A stretch of DNA of 35,741 nucleotides from the NCBI GenBank assembly GCA_902464015.1, contig CABQHM010000033.1, forward strand, positions 1 to 35,741, read 5' to 3'. The notes beneath the pieces were generated by a model that saw nothing but the letters and a program-made list of their open reading frames with translations, had not been told where the DNA came from and ran no database searches. The DNA is from an uncultured Coriobacteriales bacterium. GTDB lineage: Bacteria; Actinomycetota; Coriobacteriia; Coriobacteriales; UMGS124. The first letter of the stretch is position 1; each line of letters begins with the position of its first letter. Shown here in pieces: positions 1-6,982 of the stretch. Both the position numbers and the translations under genes were made by a program.

Positions 1-55
1 GCGGCAGGAGCATGAGCTGGCGCTGCTGGTAGGGCTTGAAGGCGGGCTTCGGCAT
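1..55 (-). mobile_element. IS1182-type transposase, N-terminus only (cut by window edge)
   Basis: The first 18 codons read MPKPAFKPYQQRQLMLLP. This matches the N-terminal signature of IS1182-family (DDE) transposases: an aromatic-rich start with F-K-P-Y, then Q-x-x-L-x-L-L-P, just before the region that precedes the catalytic domain. The rest of the element lies to the left of the window, so completeness, the DDE residues and the far end cannot be judged. The ATG (CAT at 53-55) is preceded by a weak AGG ribosome site at about 66-68. Family assignment rests on this short motif alone; it is a recognisable but small piece. The upstream side carries a hairpin and a possible internal promoter, listed separately. 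Confidence 0.6.
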
Positions 56-58
56 CGC

Positions 59-95
59 GGGAACCTGTCTCTACGGGGCCTCCGTTGCGGTTCCC
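59..95 (-). repeat. Inverted repeat over the transposase ribosome-binding region
   Basis: GGGAACC (59-65) and GGTTCCC (89-95) are perfect 7-bp inverted repeats with 23 bases between them. On the minus-strand RNA the second arm overlaps the only AGG that could serve as ribosome site for the transposase ATG at 55, so the folded RNA should hide that site. Confidence 0.6.
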
Positions 96-104
96 ATTTT
101 ACCA
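96..104 (-). promoter_or_regulatory. Possible extended -10 promoter for the transposase
   Basis: On the minus strand the sequence TGGTAAAAT gives an extended -10 (TGnTAAAAT) at 96-104. No convincing -35 lies 16-18 bases further upstream. Initiation would fall near base 89, at the edge of the first arm of the 59-95 hairpin. It may be the outward end of the insertion element or just AT-rich spacer. Confidence 0.35.
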
Positions 105-138
105 TATCGCCTGGTAGAATGCTATTTTCAATACAAAG

Positions 139-174
139 GGAGGCACCCGCCCGGATAATCGGACGGGTGCCTCC
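139..174 (-). terminator. Long hairpin, probable minus-strand terminator
   Basis: GGAGGCACCCG (139-149) pairs with CGGGTGCCTCC (164-174). On the minus-strand RNA the helix continues through a U-G wobble into CCG/CGG, giving about 15 bp with a six-base loop, followed by CUUUGUAUUG. The U-tract is weak. It lies downstream of the zinc-ribbon gene, after a first, stronger terminator. Confidence 0.5.
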
Positions 175-187
175 AAAAATGGTTGGC

Positions 188-211
188 GGGGCTTTTGTTA
201 CAGCCCCTTTT
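188..211 (+). terminator. Small hairpin with plus-strand T-tail
   Basis: GGGGCT (188-193) pairs with AGCCCC (202-207) and is followed by TTTT on the plus strand. It looks like a weak terminator for RNA entering from the left (antisense to the insertion element). No plus-strand gene is visible that it would serve. Confidence 0.35.
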
Positions 212-250
212 GTATGCGAACATGTCAATCTGCACCGCGTGGCGCGCATG

Positions 251-276
251 AAAAAGGCCCCTTGCGGGGCCTTTTT
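251..276. terminator. Bidirectional Rho-independent terminator
   Basis: AAAAAGGCCCC (251-261), loop TTGC, GGGGCCTTTTT (266-276) is a perfect 11-bp inverted repeat with A-tract and T-tract on either side. It works in both directions by structure. It ends the zinc-ribbon gene whose stop is 34 bases upstream on the minus strand. Confidence 0.9.
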
Positions 277-310
277 ACTTTCATGCTATGAAGAGCCTTG
301 CAGCGCTGCC

Positions 311-742
311 TTAGCGGACGTGCGTCCTGCAGTAGGGGCACACCTGCCAGTCGGCATCGAGCGGACGGTGGCAGTTGGGGCAGACGTTGCGCACCTGCGT
401 GTCGCAGATGGGGCACACAATGAAGTCGCGGTCAATGTGCGCGCCACAGGTGGGGCAAGAACCGTAGTGCTGCAGCTCGTGCTCGCGCAGGGCAATCTCA
501 AGCTCCTGCTCATCGCGGTCGATGGCATAGGAGGAGGGGCGCAGCACCAGGTAGGCCACAAGACCCGCAAGCGGGACGATGGAGACGATGCCCCATGCCC
601 ACCATGCTGCCGAGCCACGGGCGCGTGCGTCCTTGATGACGTAGAGAATCGACAGGAGATAGAGGAAGACGATAATCACGCCGATGAGCGTGAGAACCAT
701 CTGGACCTGCGGGGTAAAGAGTATGTTGATGAGTTCAGACAT
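311..742 (-). CDS. Small membrane protein with double zinc ribbon
   Basis: The 143-residue protein starts at MSELINILFTP; AAAGGA lies five bases before this ATG, and in-frame starts further upstream lack a ribosome site and run towards folC. Two membrane segments (about 14-35 and 44-68) are followed by a short linker and two zinc-ribbon halves: CPTC plus CPIC, then CPNC plus CPYC near the C-terminus. The second segment, with W-A-W-G-I then a G-x-x-x-Y-L-V-L-R-P ending, resembles the phospholipase D N-terminal-like (PLDc_N) membrane motif. The exact role is unknown; a membrane-anchored zinc-binding adaptor or sensor is all that can be said. It lies 44 bases after the folC stop and is followed by a strong terminator, so it may be the last gene of the valS-folC transcript. 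Confidence 0.8.
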   Translation of the reverse strand: MSELINILFTPQVQMVLTLIGVIIVFLYLLSILYVIKDARARGSAAWWAWGIVSIVPLAGLVAYLVLRPSSYAIDRDEQELEIALREHELQHYGSCPTCGAHIDRDFIVCPICDTQVRNVCPNCHRPLDADWQVCPYCRTHVR

Positions 743-786
743 CAGCGATCCTTTCGAAAGACACTGATAGCGGATTGTACCAAAAG

Positions 787-2208
787 CTACGCGAGAATCG
801 CGGCTATCTCCCCTATCAACGTAATCGTTCCGCAGGCGATGAAAGATTCTCCACACAAAGCGTCGAGTGCAGAGCGGGCATCCCCATACACAGCGGCAGG
901 TTTGACCCCGCAGAGGCTCTCGATCTCAGCCGCGAGGTCGACTGCCGGGAAGGCACGACCACTGTCGGATTGCGTCGCCACAACACGGTTGAAGAGTGGC
1001 ACGACGCGCTCAACGATGCCCGCATGGTCCTTGTCGGCCAGCGCGCCAATGAGAAGCGTGGGGCGGCTTGCCGCATCCGGGAACGCCGCGCGCACCGCAT
1101 CGCAGAACGCCTCGGCCGACTGGGGGTTGTGACACGCGTCGACGATAGCGAGGGGCTCAGTGCGCAGTGTCTGGAAGCGCCCCGGCACAGGACAGGCCAG
1201 AAGGGCCTGGCGAGCAATGGCGGCAGGAATGGGTCTGGCAAGGACCGCCGTGGCGAGCGAGAGCGCGCATGCGGCGTTTTGGGGCTGATAGACGGGCCCA
1301 CGCACCGTCATCTGCGGGTAGTCAGCCTCAATGAAGCCGACGTCGGGAACGTCGACCGCCACATGGACGTCAAAGGAGACGACACCGTCATCACCCGTGC
1401 ACGGGCGGACGACAAACGTCGTGAGATCGGCGTCGGAGGCGATAAAATCGGGGTCGCACACAACGGGATGGTCGGCATCCGACACGACGCAGGGCCTGAC
1501 ATCGGTGTCTTCGCAGCGTTCAGAGACAACCTCGAGCACCTCGGCTGGACTGACTGCCGAGGGACCAAGCACAACCGGAATCCCAGGATGGATGACAGCG
1601 GCCTTCTCGCGAGCAATCTTGGCGAGTGTGTCGCCCAGAATCGCCGTATGATCGAGAGCGACACCCGTAAGCGCGCAGCCGACCGTGGGAACGGCGCTCG
1701 TCGCGTCCCATCGACCACCCAGCCCGACTTCCAAGACGGCGTAGTTCACGCCCTCAAGCGCATACATCACAAGTGCCGCCGCAGTAAGGAGCTCAAACTC
1801 CGTGACGCCCTGGGCGCGCATGTCCTCATCGCGAGCGGCAATGCGCTCCCAGGCGGCAAGGGCATAGCTCACGCCGAGGGCGAAGAGCTCCTCCCCCACC
1901 GGCTCACCGTCGACCTCCACGCGCTCCGTGTAGCTCACAAGGTGCGGACTCGTGTAAAGGCCGACCTTGCGGCCCTGCGCATGGAGCAGGGCCGCAGTGT
2001 AGCGCGACGTCGACGTCTTGCCGTTGGTGCCGGCCACCTGAACGCACTCATAAGAGTACTCAGGATGGCCGAGCTCGGCAAGCAGGCGGCGAATCGGCGC
2101 GAGCGAGGGGTCGATGCCGAATCGCAACGACGCCTCGATACGCTCTATGGCCTGCGCAAAGGGCAGCCTTTCGGCTGCCTGAAGCGCGAAAGGACTAGCC
2201 CAGCTCAC
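787..2208 (-). CDS. folC: Folylpolyglutamate synthase / dihydrofolate synthase
   Basis: This Mur-ligase-family enzyme adds glutamate to (dihydro)folate using ATP in the cytosol, keeping folates in the cell and making them good cofactors. The 473-residue product carries the P-loop G-T-N-G-K-T-S at about 60-66, the T-S-P-H-L folate-loop motif near 86-90, and E-V-G-L-G-G-R-W-D at about 160-168. The C-terminal domain has P-G-R-F and D-A-C-H-N-P, as in FolC. I chose the GTG at 2208 because GGAGG sits nine bases before it and because it precedes the conserved A-I-E-R-I-E region; the longer frame upstream is only the overlap with valS. The gene overlaps the valS end by 14 bases, so the two are translationally coupled, a pairing common in Gram-positive bacteria. 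Confidence 0.95.
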   Translation of the reverse strand: MSWASPFALQAAERLPFAQAIERIEASLRFGIDPSLAPIRRLLAELGHPEYSYECVQVAGTNGKTSTSRYTAALLHAQGRKVGLYTSPHLVSYTERVEVDGEPVGEELFALGVSYALAAWERIAARDEDMRAQGVTEFELLTAAALVMYALEGVNYAVLEVGLGGRWDATSAVPTVGCALTGVALDHTAILGDTLAKIAREKAAVIHPGIPVVLGPSAVSPAEVLEVVSERCEDTDVRPCVVSDADHPVVCDPDFIASDADLTTFVVRPCTGDDGVVSFDVHVAVDVPDVGFIEADYPQMTVRGPVYQPQNAACALSLATAVLARPIPAAIARQALLACPVPGRFQTLRTEPLAIVDACHNPQSAEAFCDAVRAAFPDAASRPTLLIGALADKDHAGIVERVVPLFNRVVATQSDSGRAFPAVDLAAEIESLCGVKPAAVYGDARSALDALCGESFIACGTITLIGEIAAILA

Positions 2209-4876
2209 TGATCTGTGCCTCCAGAACGGCGATGGATTCGACAAGAGCAGCCTTGCGCTCCTGCTTGGCGGCAATGACCTCAGGGGCGGCCTTGGCGACG
2301 AAGCCGGGGTTGGAAAGCGTCTTCTCGACACCTGCCAGCTCCTTCTTCTGAGCCTCGACCTGCTTGGTGAGGCGCGCTGCCTCGGCACCCAGGTCGACGA
2401 GGCCGGCAAGCTCGATGAACATCTCGAGGCCGGACTCGACGCTCATGACCGAGCCCGCAGGCTTGGCGACGTCGACGCCCACGGTGAGGTTGGAGAGACG
2501 GCCCATCTCGCAGACCGTGGCCAGCTGGGCCTGAAGTCGAGCGCAGTCCTGCTCAGCGGCACGCACGCAGACGTTGAGCTCCTGCTTGGGCGAAATGGCG
2601 TAACGGGCCCTGGTGGAACGAGCGGCGCCCACGACGGCGCGGAGCAGCTCGAAAGAGCGCTCGACCTCCTCGTCGATCCAGCCCTCGTAATCCTCGGGCT
2701 TGGGCCAAGCGGCAAGCATGAGCATCTCGGAGGTCTCGTCGGCGCAATGGGGAAGCTGGCGCCAGATGAACTCCGTGACGAACGGCATGACAGGGTGAAG
2801 CAGGCGCAGGGAGGCGTCGAGGACAAAGAGCAGGTTGCTCAGAACCTGTACACGCTGCGGGCCCTCGGCACGCATCGGAGCCTTGCAGCACTCGATGTAC
2901 CAGTCGCACAGCTCGTTCCAGAAGAACGAGTACAGGGCGCGGGCGTAGTCGGCGAAGAGGTACTCGTCAAGCAGGGCGGGCACGTCGCGCACGAGCTTGC
3001 CCAGACGCGAGAAAATCCAGGCATCGGCGTTGGACTGCACCTTGGGATCGAGGCGCTCGAAGCCCTCCTCGATGTTGGAGAGCACAAAACGGCTCGCGTT
3101 GTAGATCTTCGTGACGAACGCCTTGGCAGCCTCGGTACGGGGCGACCCCAGGAACTCCTTCGTCTTCTTGTCGATGTCGGCGTCGAAGCGCACGTCCTGG
3201 TTCGTGGTGACCAGGCCAAGCAGGCCAAAGCGCATTGCGTCGGCGCCGTACATGCGCATGAGGTCCATGGGGTCGACGCCGTTGCCCTTGGACTTGGACA
3301 TGCGGCTGCCGTCCTTGGCCAGAATCGTGGGGTAGATCACGACGTCATGGAAGGGGATCTCGTGCGTGAAGTACAGCGAGCTCATGACCATGCGGGCAAC
3401 CCACAGGGCAATGATGTCGCGGGCGGTGACGAGAGCGCGTGTGGGATGATGCTCGGCGAGCTCGGTCGTGTCGTCGGGCCAACCCTGCGTCGCAAAGGTC
3501 CACAGCTGGCTGGAGAACCAGGTGTCGAGCACGTTCTCGTCCTGATGCACATGGTGACCGCCGCACTTGGGGCACACGTCCACGTCGTCCATGAGAGCGT
3601 CTTCCCAGCCGCAGTCCTCGCAGTAGAAAACGGGGATGCGGTGGCCCCACCACAGCTGGCGCGAGATGCACCAGTCCTTGAGGTTCTCCATCCAGGTGAG
3701 GTAGGTCTGCTCCCAGCGCTGCGGGTGGAAGCTCACCTCGCCGGACTTCACGACGTCGGTGGCCGGACCCTTGAGCTTGTCGACGGCGACGAACCACTGC
3801 TCGGAGAGCCAAGGCTCGAGCGTGGAGTCGCAACGATAGCAATGCATGACCGAGTGCTCGATGTCCTCGATATGGTCGAGCAGGCCGTGCTCCTCAAACC
3901 ATGCCACAACGGCCTCGCGGGCCTCGTCGCGGGTCATGCCGGTAAACTCGCCATAGCCCTCGACCACAACGGCATGCTCGTCGAAGATGTTAATCTTGGG
4001 CAGGTCGTGGGCGGTACCCATGGCATAGTCGTTGGGGTCGTGAGCCGGGGTCACCTTGACGAAGCCGGAGCCGAAGTCAGCGTCGACGTGGTAGTCGGAG
4101 AAGATCGGAATCTCACGGTTGACGATGGGCAGCATGACCGTCTTGCCCACGAACTTCGCCTTGTCGGGATCGGAGGGGCTCACGGCAACGCCGGTGTCGC
4201 CCAGCATCGTCTCGGGGCGCGTGGTAGCCACAACGATGTACTCGACGCCGTCGACGGGCTCAGTGAGCGGGTAACGCAGGTGCCAGAGATGCGAAGGCTC
4301 GCTGCGGTACTCGGCTTCGTCGTCGGAGATGGCCGTGGTGCAGTTGGGGCACCAGTTCACGATACGCTTGCCACGGTAGATGAGGCCGTCGTGGTACCAG
4401 TCGCAAAAGACCTTGCGCACCGCCTTGGCGTAGCCGGGGTCTATGGTGAAACGTTCGCCCTCAAAGTCGACCGAGCAGCCCATGCGCTTGATCTGGTCGA
4501 CGATGATGCCGCCGTACTCATGCGTCCAGTCCCAGCAGGCGTCGATGAACTTCTCGCGGCCGATCTCGAGGCGCGAGATGCCCTCGGACTTGAGCTTCTT
4601 GTCCACCTTGGTCTGGGTCGCGATACCAGCGTGGTCGGTACCGAGAATCCAGCGGGTGGAGTAGCCCTTCATGCGGTTGTAGCGAACGATGGTGTCCTGG
4701 ATGGTGTCGTCGAGGGCGTGGCCCATGTGGAGCATGCCCGTGACGTTGGGAGGGGGAATGGTGACGGTGCAGTCGCCCACGCCCTTGGAGCGACGATAGG
4801 CGCCGGCTTCCATCCACATGTCGATAAGCTGGGGTTCCACCTCTTGCGGGTCGTAGTTCTTGGGCATCTCTTCCAC
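2195..4876 (-). CDS. valS: Valine--tRNA ligase
   Basis: A class I aminoacyl-tRNA synthetase of 893 residues, the usual length, that charges tRNA-Val and edits mischarged threonine. The HIGH motif appears as H-M-G-H at 50-53 and the KMSKS motif as R-M-S-K-S at 525-529. The CP1 editing insert lies between them, with T-T-R-P-E-T-M-L-G-D near its start. A zinc-type C-x-x-C/C-x-x-C pair lies at about 425-450. The last 65 residues form the tRNA-binding coiled coil typical of ValRS. I prefer the GTG at 4876, which has AAGGAG five bases upstream; the ATG three codons later would be too far from that site. A clpX terminator lies just upstream, so valS needs its own promoter or readthrough; I see no T-box in the roughly 45 bases between terminator and start. 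Confidence 0.97.
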   Translation of the reverse strand: MEEMPKNYDPQEVEPQLIDMWMEAGAYRRSKGVGDCTVTIPPPNVTGMLHMGHALDDTIQDTIVRYNRMKGYSTRWILGTDHAGIATQTKVDKKLKSEGISRLEIGREKFIDACWDWTHEYGGIIVDQIKRMGCSVDFEGERFTIDPGYAKAVRKVFCDWYHDGLIYRGKRIVNWCPNCTTAISDDEAEYRSEPSHLWHLRYPLTEPVDGVEYIVVATTRPETMLGDTGVAVSPSDPDKAKFVGKTVMLPIVNREIPIFSDYHVDADFGSGFVKVTPAHDPNDYAMGTAHDLPKINIFDEHAVVVEGYGEFTGMTRDEAREAVVAWFEEHGLLDHIEDIEHSVMHCYRCDSTLEPWLSEQWFVAVDKLKGPATDVVKSGEVSFHPQRWEQTYLTWMENLKDWCISRQLWWGHRIPVFYCEDCGWEDALMDDVDVCPKCGGHHVHQDENVLDTWFSSQLWTFATQGWPDDTTELAEHHPTRALVTARDIIALWVARMVMSSLYFTHEIPFHDVVIYPTILAKDGSRMSKSKGNGVDPMDLMRMYGADAMRFGLLGLVTTNQDVRFDADIDKKTKEFLGSPRTEAAKAFVTKIYNASRFVLSNIEEGFERLDPKVQSNADAWIFSRLGKLVRDVPALLDEYLFADYARALYSFFWNELCDWYIECCKAPMRAEGPQRVQVLSNLLFVLDASLRLLHPVMPFVTEFIWRQLPHCADETSEMLMLAAWPKPEDYEGWIDEEVERSFELLRAVVGAARSTRARYAISPKQELNVCVRAAEQDCARLQAQLATVCEMGRLSNLTVGVDVAKPAGSVMSVESGLEMFIELAGLVDLGAEAARLTKQVEAQKKELAGVEKTLSNPGFVAKAAPEVIAAKQERKAALVESIAVLEAQISELG

Positions 4877-4921
4877 GATGGCTCCTTAACGCTAGGTTGC
4901 GGTTTGCAAAGGCGTTGATAT

Positions 4922-4956
4922 CAAAAATGCCCGGGGGCAGGGCGCCTCCCGGGCAT
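4922..4956 (-). terminator. Terminator after clpX
   Basis: On the minus strand ATGCCCGGG and CCCGGGCAT (arms 4948-4956 and 4927-4935) enclose a 12-base loop and are followed by TTTTT. The hairpin lies 18 bases after the clpX stop and before valS. Confidence 0.85.
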
Positions 4957-4973
4957 GGACGTGCGACTGTCGC

Positions 4974-6245
4974 TTACGCCAGGTGTGCCGGGTCGGCAGG
5001 GTCAGCCCCGCGCAGAAGCTTGGGGGACTCGATGCCTTCGACGCTGCCCTTCGTCACGACAACCTCGGTGACGTCGGGCTCGCTGGGCAAGTCGTACATG
5101 GTCTGCTGCAACACGTTCTCGCAGATGGCGCGCAGACCGCGTGCGCCGGTGTTCTGCTCGACCGCCTTGTGGGCGATGGCATGGAGCGACTCGGCGGTGA
5201 AGGTGAGCTTGCAGCCTTCCATCTCAAACATGCGCTGGTACTGCTTGACCAGAGCGTTCTTGGGCTGCGTCAGAATCGGGATGAGGTCCTCCTCCGACAA
5301 GCCGCGCGTCTGGGTGATGACCGGGACGCGGCCCACGAACTCGGGAATCATGCCGAACTTGTGCAGGTCCTCGGGGAGCACCTTGCTGAGCAGCTCGTCG
5401 TAGTTCTGGCTCGCCTTGTCGGAAAGGTCGGAGTTGAAACCGACACCACGCTTGCCAATGCGCTCGGCAACGATCTGGTCGAGGCCCACGAACGCGCCAC
5501 CGAGGATGAAGAGGATGTTGGTGGTGTCGATGGGGATGAGCTGCTGCTGGGGATGCTTGCGGCCGCCCTGGGGCGGAACGCTTGCAACCGTACCCTCGAG
5601 AATCTTGAGCAGGGCCTGCTGCACGCCCTCGCCCGAGACGTCGCGGGTGATGGAAAGGTTCTCGGCCTTCTTGGCAATCTTGTCGATCTCGTCGATGTAG
5701 ATGATGCCGAGCTGGGCCTTCTCGACGTTGCCCTCAGCCGCGGTGATGAGCTTGAGGAGGATGTTCTCCACATCCTCGCCCACATAGCCGGCCTCGGTGA
5801 GGCTCGTGGCGTCAGCAATGGCAAACGGAACGCGCAGAAAGCGTGCGAGGGTCTGAGCGAGAAGCGTCTTACCCGTGCCGGTGGGGCCGAGCACGAGGAT
5901 GTTGCTCTTCGCAAGCTCGACCTCGCCGTCATCGGGCTCCTGGCCCGTGGCGATGCGGCGGTAGTGGTTGTAGACGGCCACGCTCATGGCGCGCTTGGCA
6001 TCGTCCTGACCAATGACATACTGCGAGAGCTCGTCGAAGATCTCATGGGGGGTAGGCAGGTTCGTCAGGTCGATGCTGTCGTCCTGCTCGCCCATCTCAT
6101 GCTCTTTGAGCATCTCGTTGCAGGCCTCGATGCACTCGTCGCAGATGTAGACGCCGCTAGGGCCGGACACGAGCTTGTCCACCTCGTCGCGCGAACGACC
6201 GCAGAACGAGCAGTGCACCGTCGGGTTCATGAATTCCATGTCCAT
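4974..6245 (-). CDS. clpX: ATP-dependent Clp protease ATPase subunit ClpX
   Basis: The AAA+ unfoldase that feeds tagged and adaptor-delivered substrates into ClpP. The 423-residue protein has the N-terminal C4 zinc-binding domain (Cys 12, 15, 35, 38), Walker A G-P-T-G-T-G-K-T at 120-127, the pore loop G-Y-V-G at 153-156 and Walker B I-I-Y-I-D-E-I-D at about 181-188. The ClpP-docking loop is present as V-G-F at 268-270 rather than the commoner I-G-F or L-G-F. Three in-frame ATGs (6245, 6239, 6230) are possible starts; AAGG four bases before the first supports 6245, but the third would also give a normal ClpX N-terminus. The gene starts six bases after the clpP stop, and its own terminator follows, so tig-clpP-clpX ends here. 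Confidence 0.97.
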   Translation of the reverse strand: MDMEFMNPTVHCSFCGRSRDEVDKLVSGPSGVYICDECIEACNEMLKEHEMGEQDDSIDLTNLPTPHEIFDELSQYVIGQDDAKRAMSVAVYNHYRRIATGQEPDDGEVELAKSNILVLGPTGTGKTLLAQTLARFLRVPFAIADATSLTEAGYVGEDVENILLKLITAAEGNVEKAQLGIIYIDEIDKIAKKAENLSITRDVSGEGVQQALLKILEGTVASVPPQGGRKHPQQQLIPIDTTNILFILGGAFVGLDQIVAERIGKRGVGFNSDLSDKASQNYDELLSKVLPEDLHKFGMIPEFVGRVPVITQTRGLSEEDLIPILTQPKNALVKQYQRMFEMEGCKLTFTAESLHAIAHKAVEQNTGARGLRAICENVLQQTMYDLPSEPDVTEVVVTKGSVEGIESPKLLRGADPADPAHLA

Positions 6246-6251
6246 GCGGCC

Positions 6252-6887
6252 TTATGCCTCGCTGTTGGAATCGGACAGGGTGGTGCGGTCGACGATGACC
6301 TTGTCGACCAGACCGTACGCCATGGCCTCTTCGGCGGTCATGTAGTTGTCGCGCTCGGTGTCGCGCTCGATGACCTCGAGGGGCTGGCCGGTGTTGCTGG
6401 CGAGAATGTTGTTCAGACGGTCGCGGGTCTTGCGCATGAAGTCGGCGACAATCTGAATCTCGGTCTGCTGGCCCTGGGCACCGCCGGAAGGCTGGTGGAT
6501 GAGGACCATGGAGTTGGGCAGGCAGTAACGCTTGCCCTTGGCGCCGGCAGAGAGCAGCACCGCACCCATGGAAGCGCACTCACCCAGGCAGATGGTCGAA
6601 ACGTCGCACTTGATGTAGTTCATCGTGTCAAGAATCGCCAGGCCGGCCGTAACCGAGCCACCCGGAGAGTTGATGTACAGGGAGATATCCTTCTCGGAAT
6701 CCTGGCTCTCGAGGTGGAGCAGCTGGGCAATCACGAGATTTGCGCTGACGTCGGTGACCTCCTCGCCCAAAAAGACGATGCGGTCGTTGAGCAGGCGCGA
6801 GAAGATGTCGTAGCTGCGCTCACCGCGCGGCGACTGCTCGACGACGTACGGAACCAGCGACGAGCTGGGAGTCTGCAAAAATGCCAT
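6252..6887 (-). CDS. clpP: ATP-dependent Clp protease proteolytic subunit ClpP
   Basis: A serine peptidase that forms the tetradecameric barrel of ClpXP. I place the start at the ATG at 6887, seven bases after GGAGGT; an earlier in-frame ATG at 6902 overlaps that ribosome site and gives only five extra residues. The product is 211 residues. The catalytic serine lies in G-E-C-A-S-M-G-A (Ser106), with His131 in L-I-H-Q-P and Asp180 in E-R-D-N-Y-M. The usual G-Q-A-A-S-M-G-A reads G-E-C-A here, a mild variation. It sits directly between tig and clpX, the classic chaperone/protease order. Confidence 0.97.
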   Translation of the reverse strand: MAFLQTPSSSLVPYVVEQSPRGERSYDIFSRLLNDRIVFLGEEVTDVSANLVIAQLLHLESQDSEKDISLYINSPGGSVTAGLAILDTMNYIKCDVSTICLGECASMGAVLLSAGAKGKRYCLPNSMVLIHQPSGGAQGQQTEIQIVADFMRKTRDRLNNILASNTGQPLEVIERDTERDNYMTAEEAMAYGLVDKVIVDRTTLSDSNSEA

Positions 6888-6927
6888 GCTGCGGACCTCC
6901 AAATAATCGAAGCCTAAGATACATGTA

Positions 6928-6955
6928 AGGGAGAAGGCCCGAAGGCCCCCTCCCT
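6928..6955 (-). terminator. Stem-loop between tig and clpP
   Basis: On the minus-strand RNA AGGGAGGGGGCC pairs with GGCCUUCUCCCU around a UUCG tetraloop, 12 bp including two G-U pairs. The U-tract after it is poor (UUACAUGU). It could partly reduce readthrough or act as an RNA-processing or stabilising stem, setting clpPX levels relative to tig. Confidence 0.5.
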
Positions 6956-6982
6956 AGAGTGAAACCAGATGGGGCGTAAGAC

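Noticed and set aside
97..119. TTTTACCA...TGGTAGAA inverted repeat
   Set aside because: Short, with one mismatch; overlaps the possible promoter and may be its chance symmetry. Could be an element end but cannot be shown without the other end.
223..228. TTGACA on the minus strand between hairpins
   Set aside because: No -10 box follows at 16-19 bases; the downstream bases are the 188-207 hairpin.
119..1132. Plus-strand open frame at the left end
   Set aside because: It runs through three terminator hairpins and antisense to the zinc-ribbon gene and folC.
2747..4918. Long plus-strand open frame opposite valS
   Set aside because: It mirrors valS codons in a GC-rich genome, has no domain or ribosome site, and valS motifs on the other strand are unambiguous.
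4877..4921. T-box or other leader before valS
   Set aside because: Only about 45 bases between the clpX terminator and the start; no T-box core sequence.
4983..6917. Long plus-strand open frame opposite clpX and clpP
   Set aside because: It spans two genes and their gap, has Val/Leu/Gly-rich composition typical of antisense reading, and no recognisable motif.
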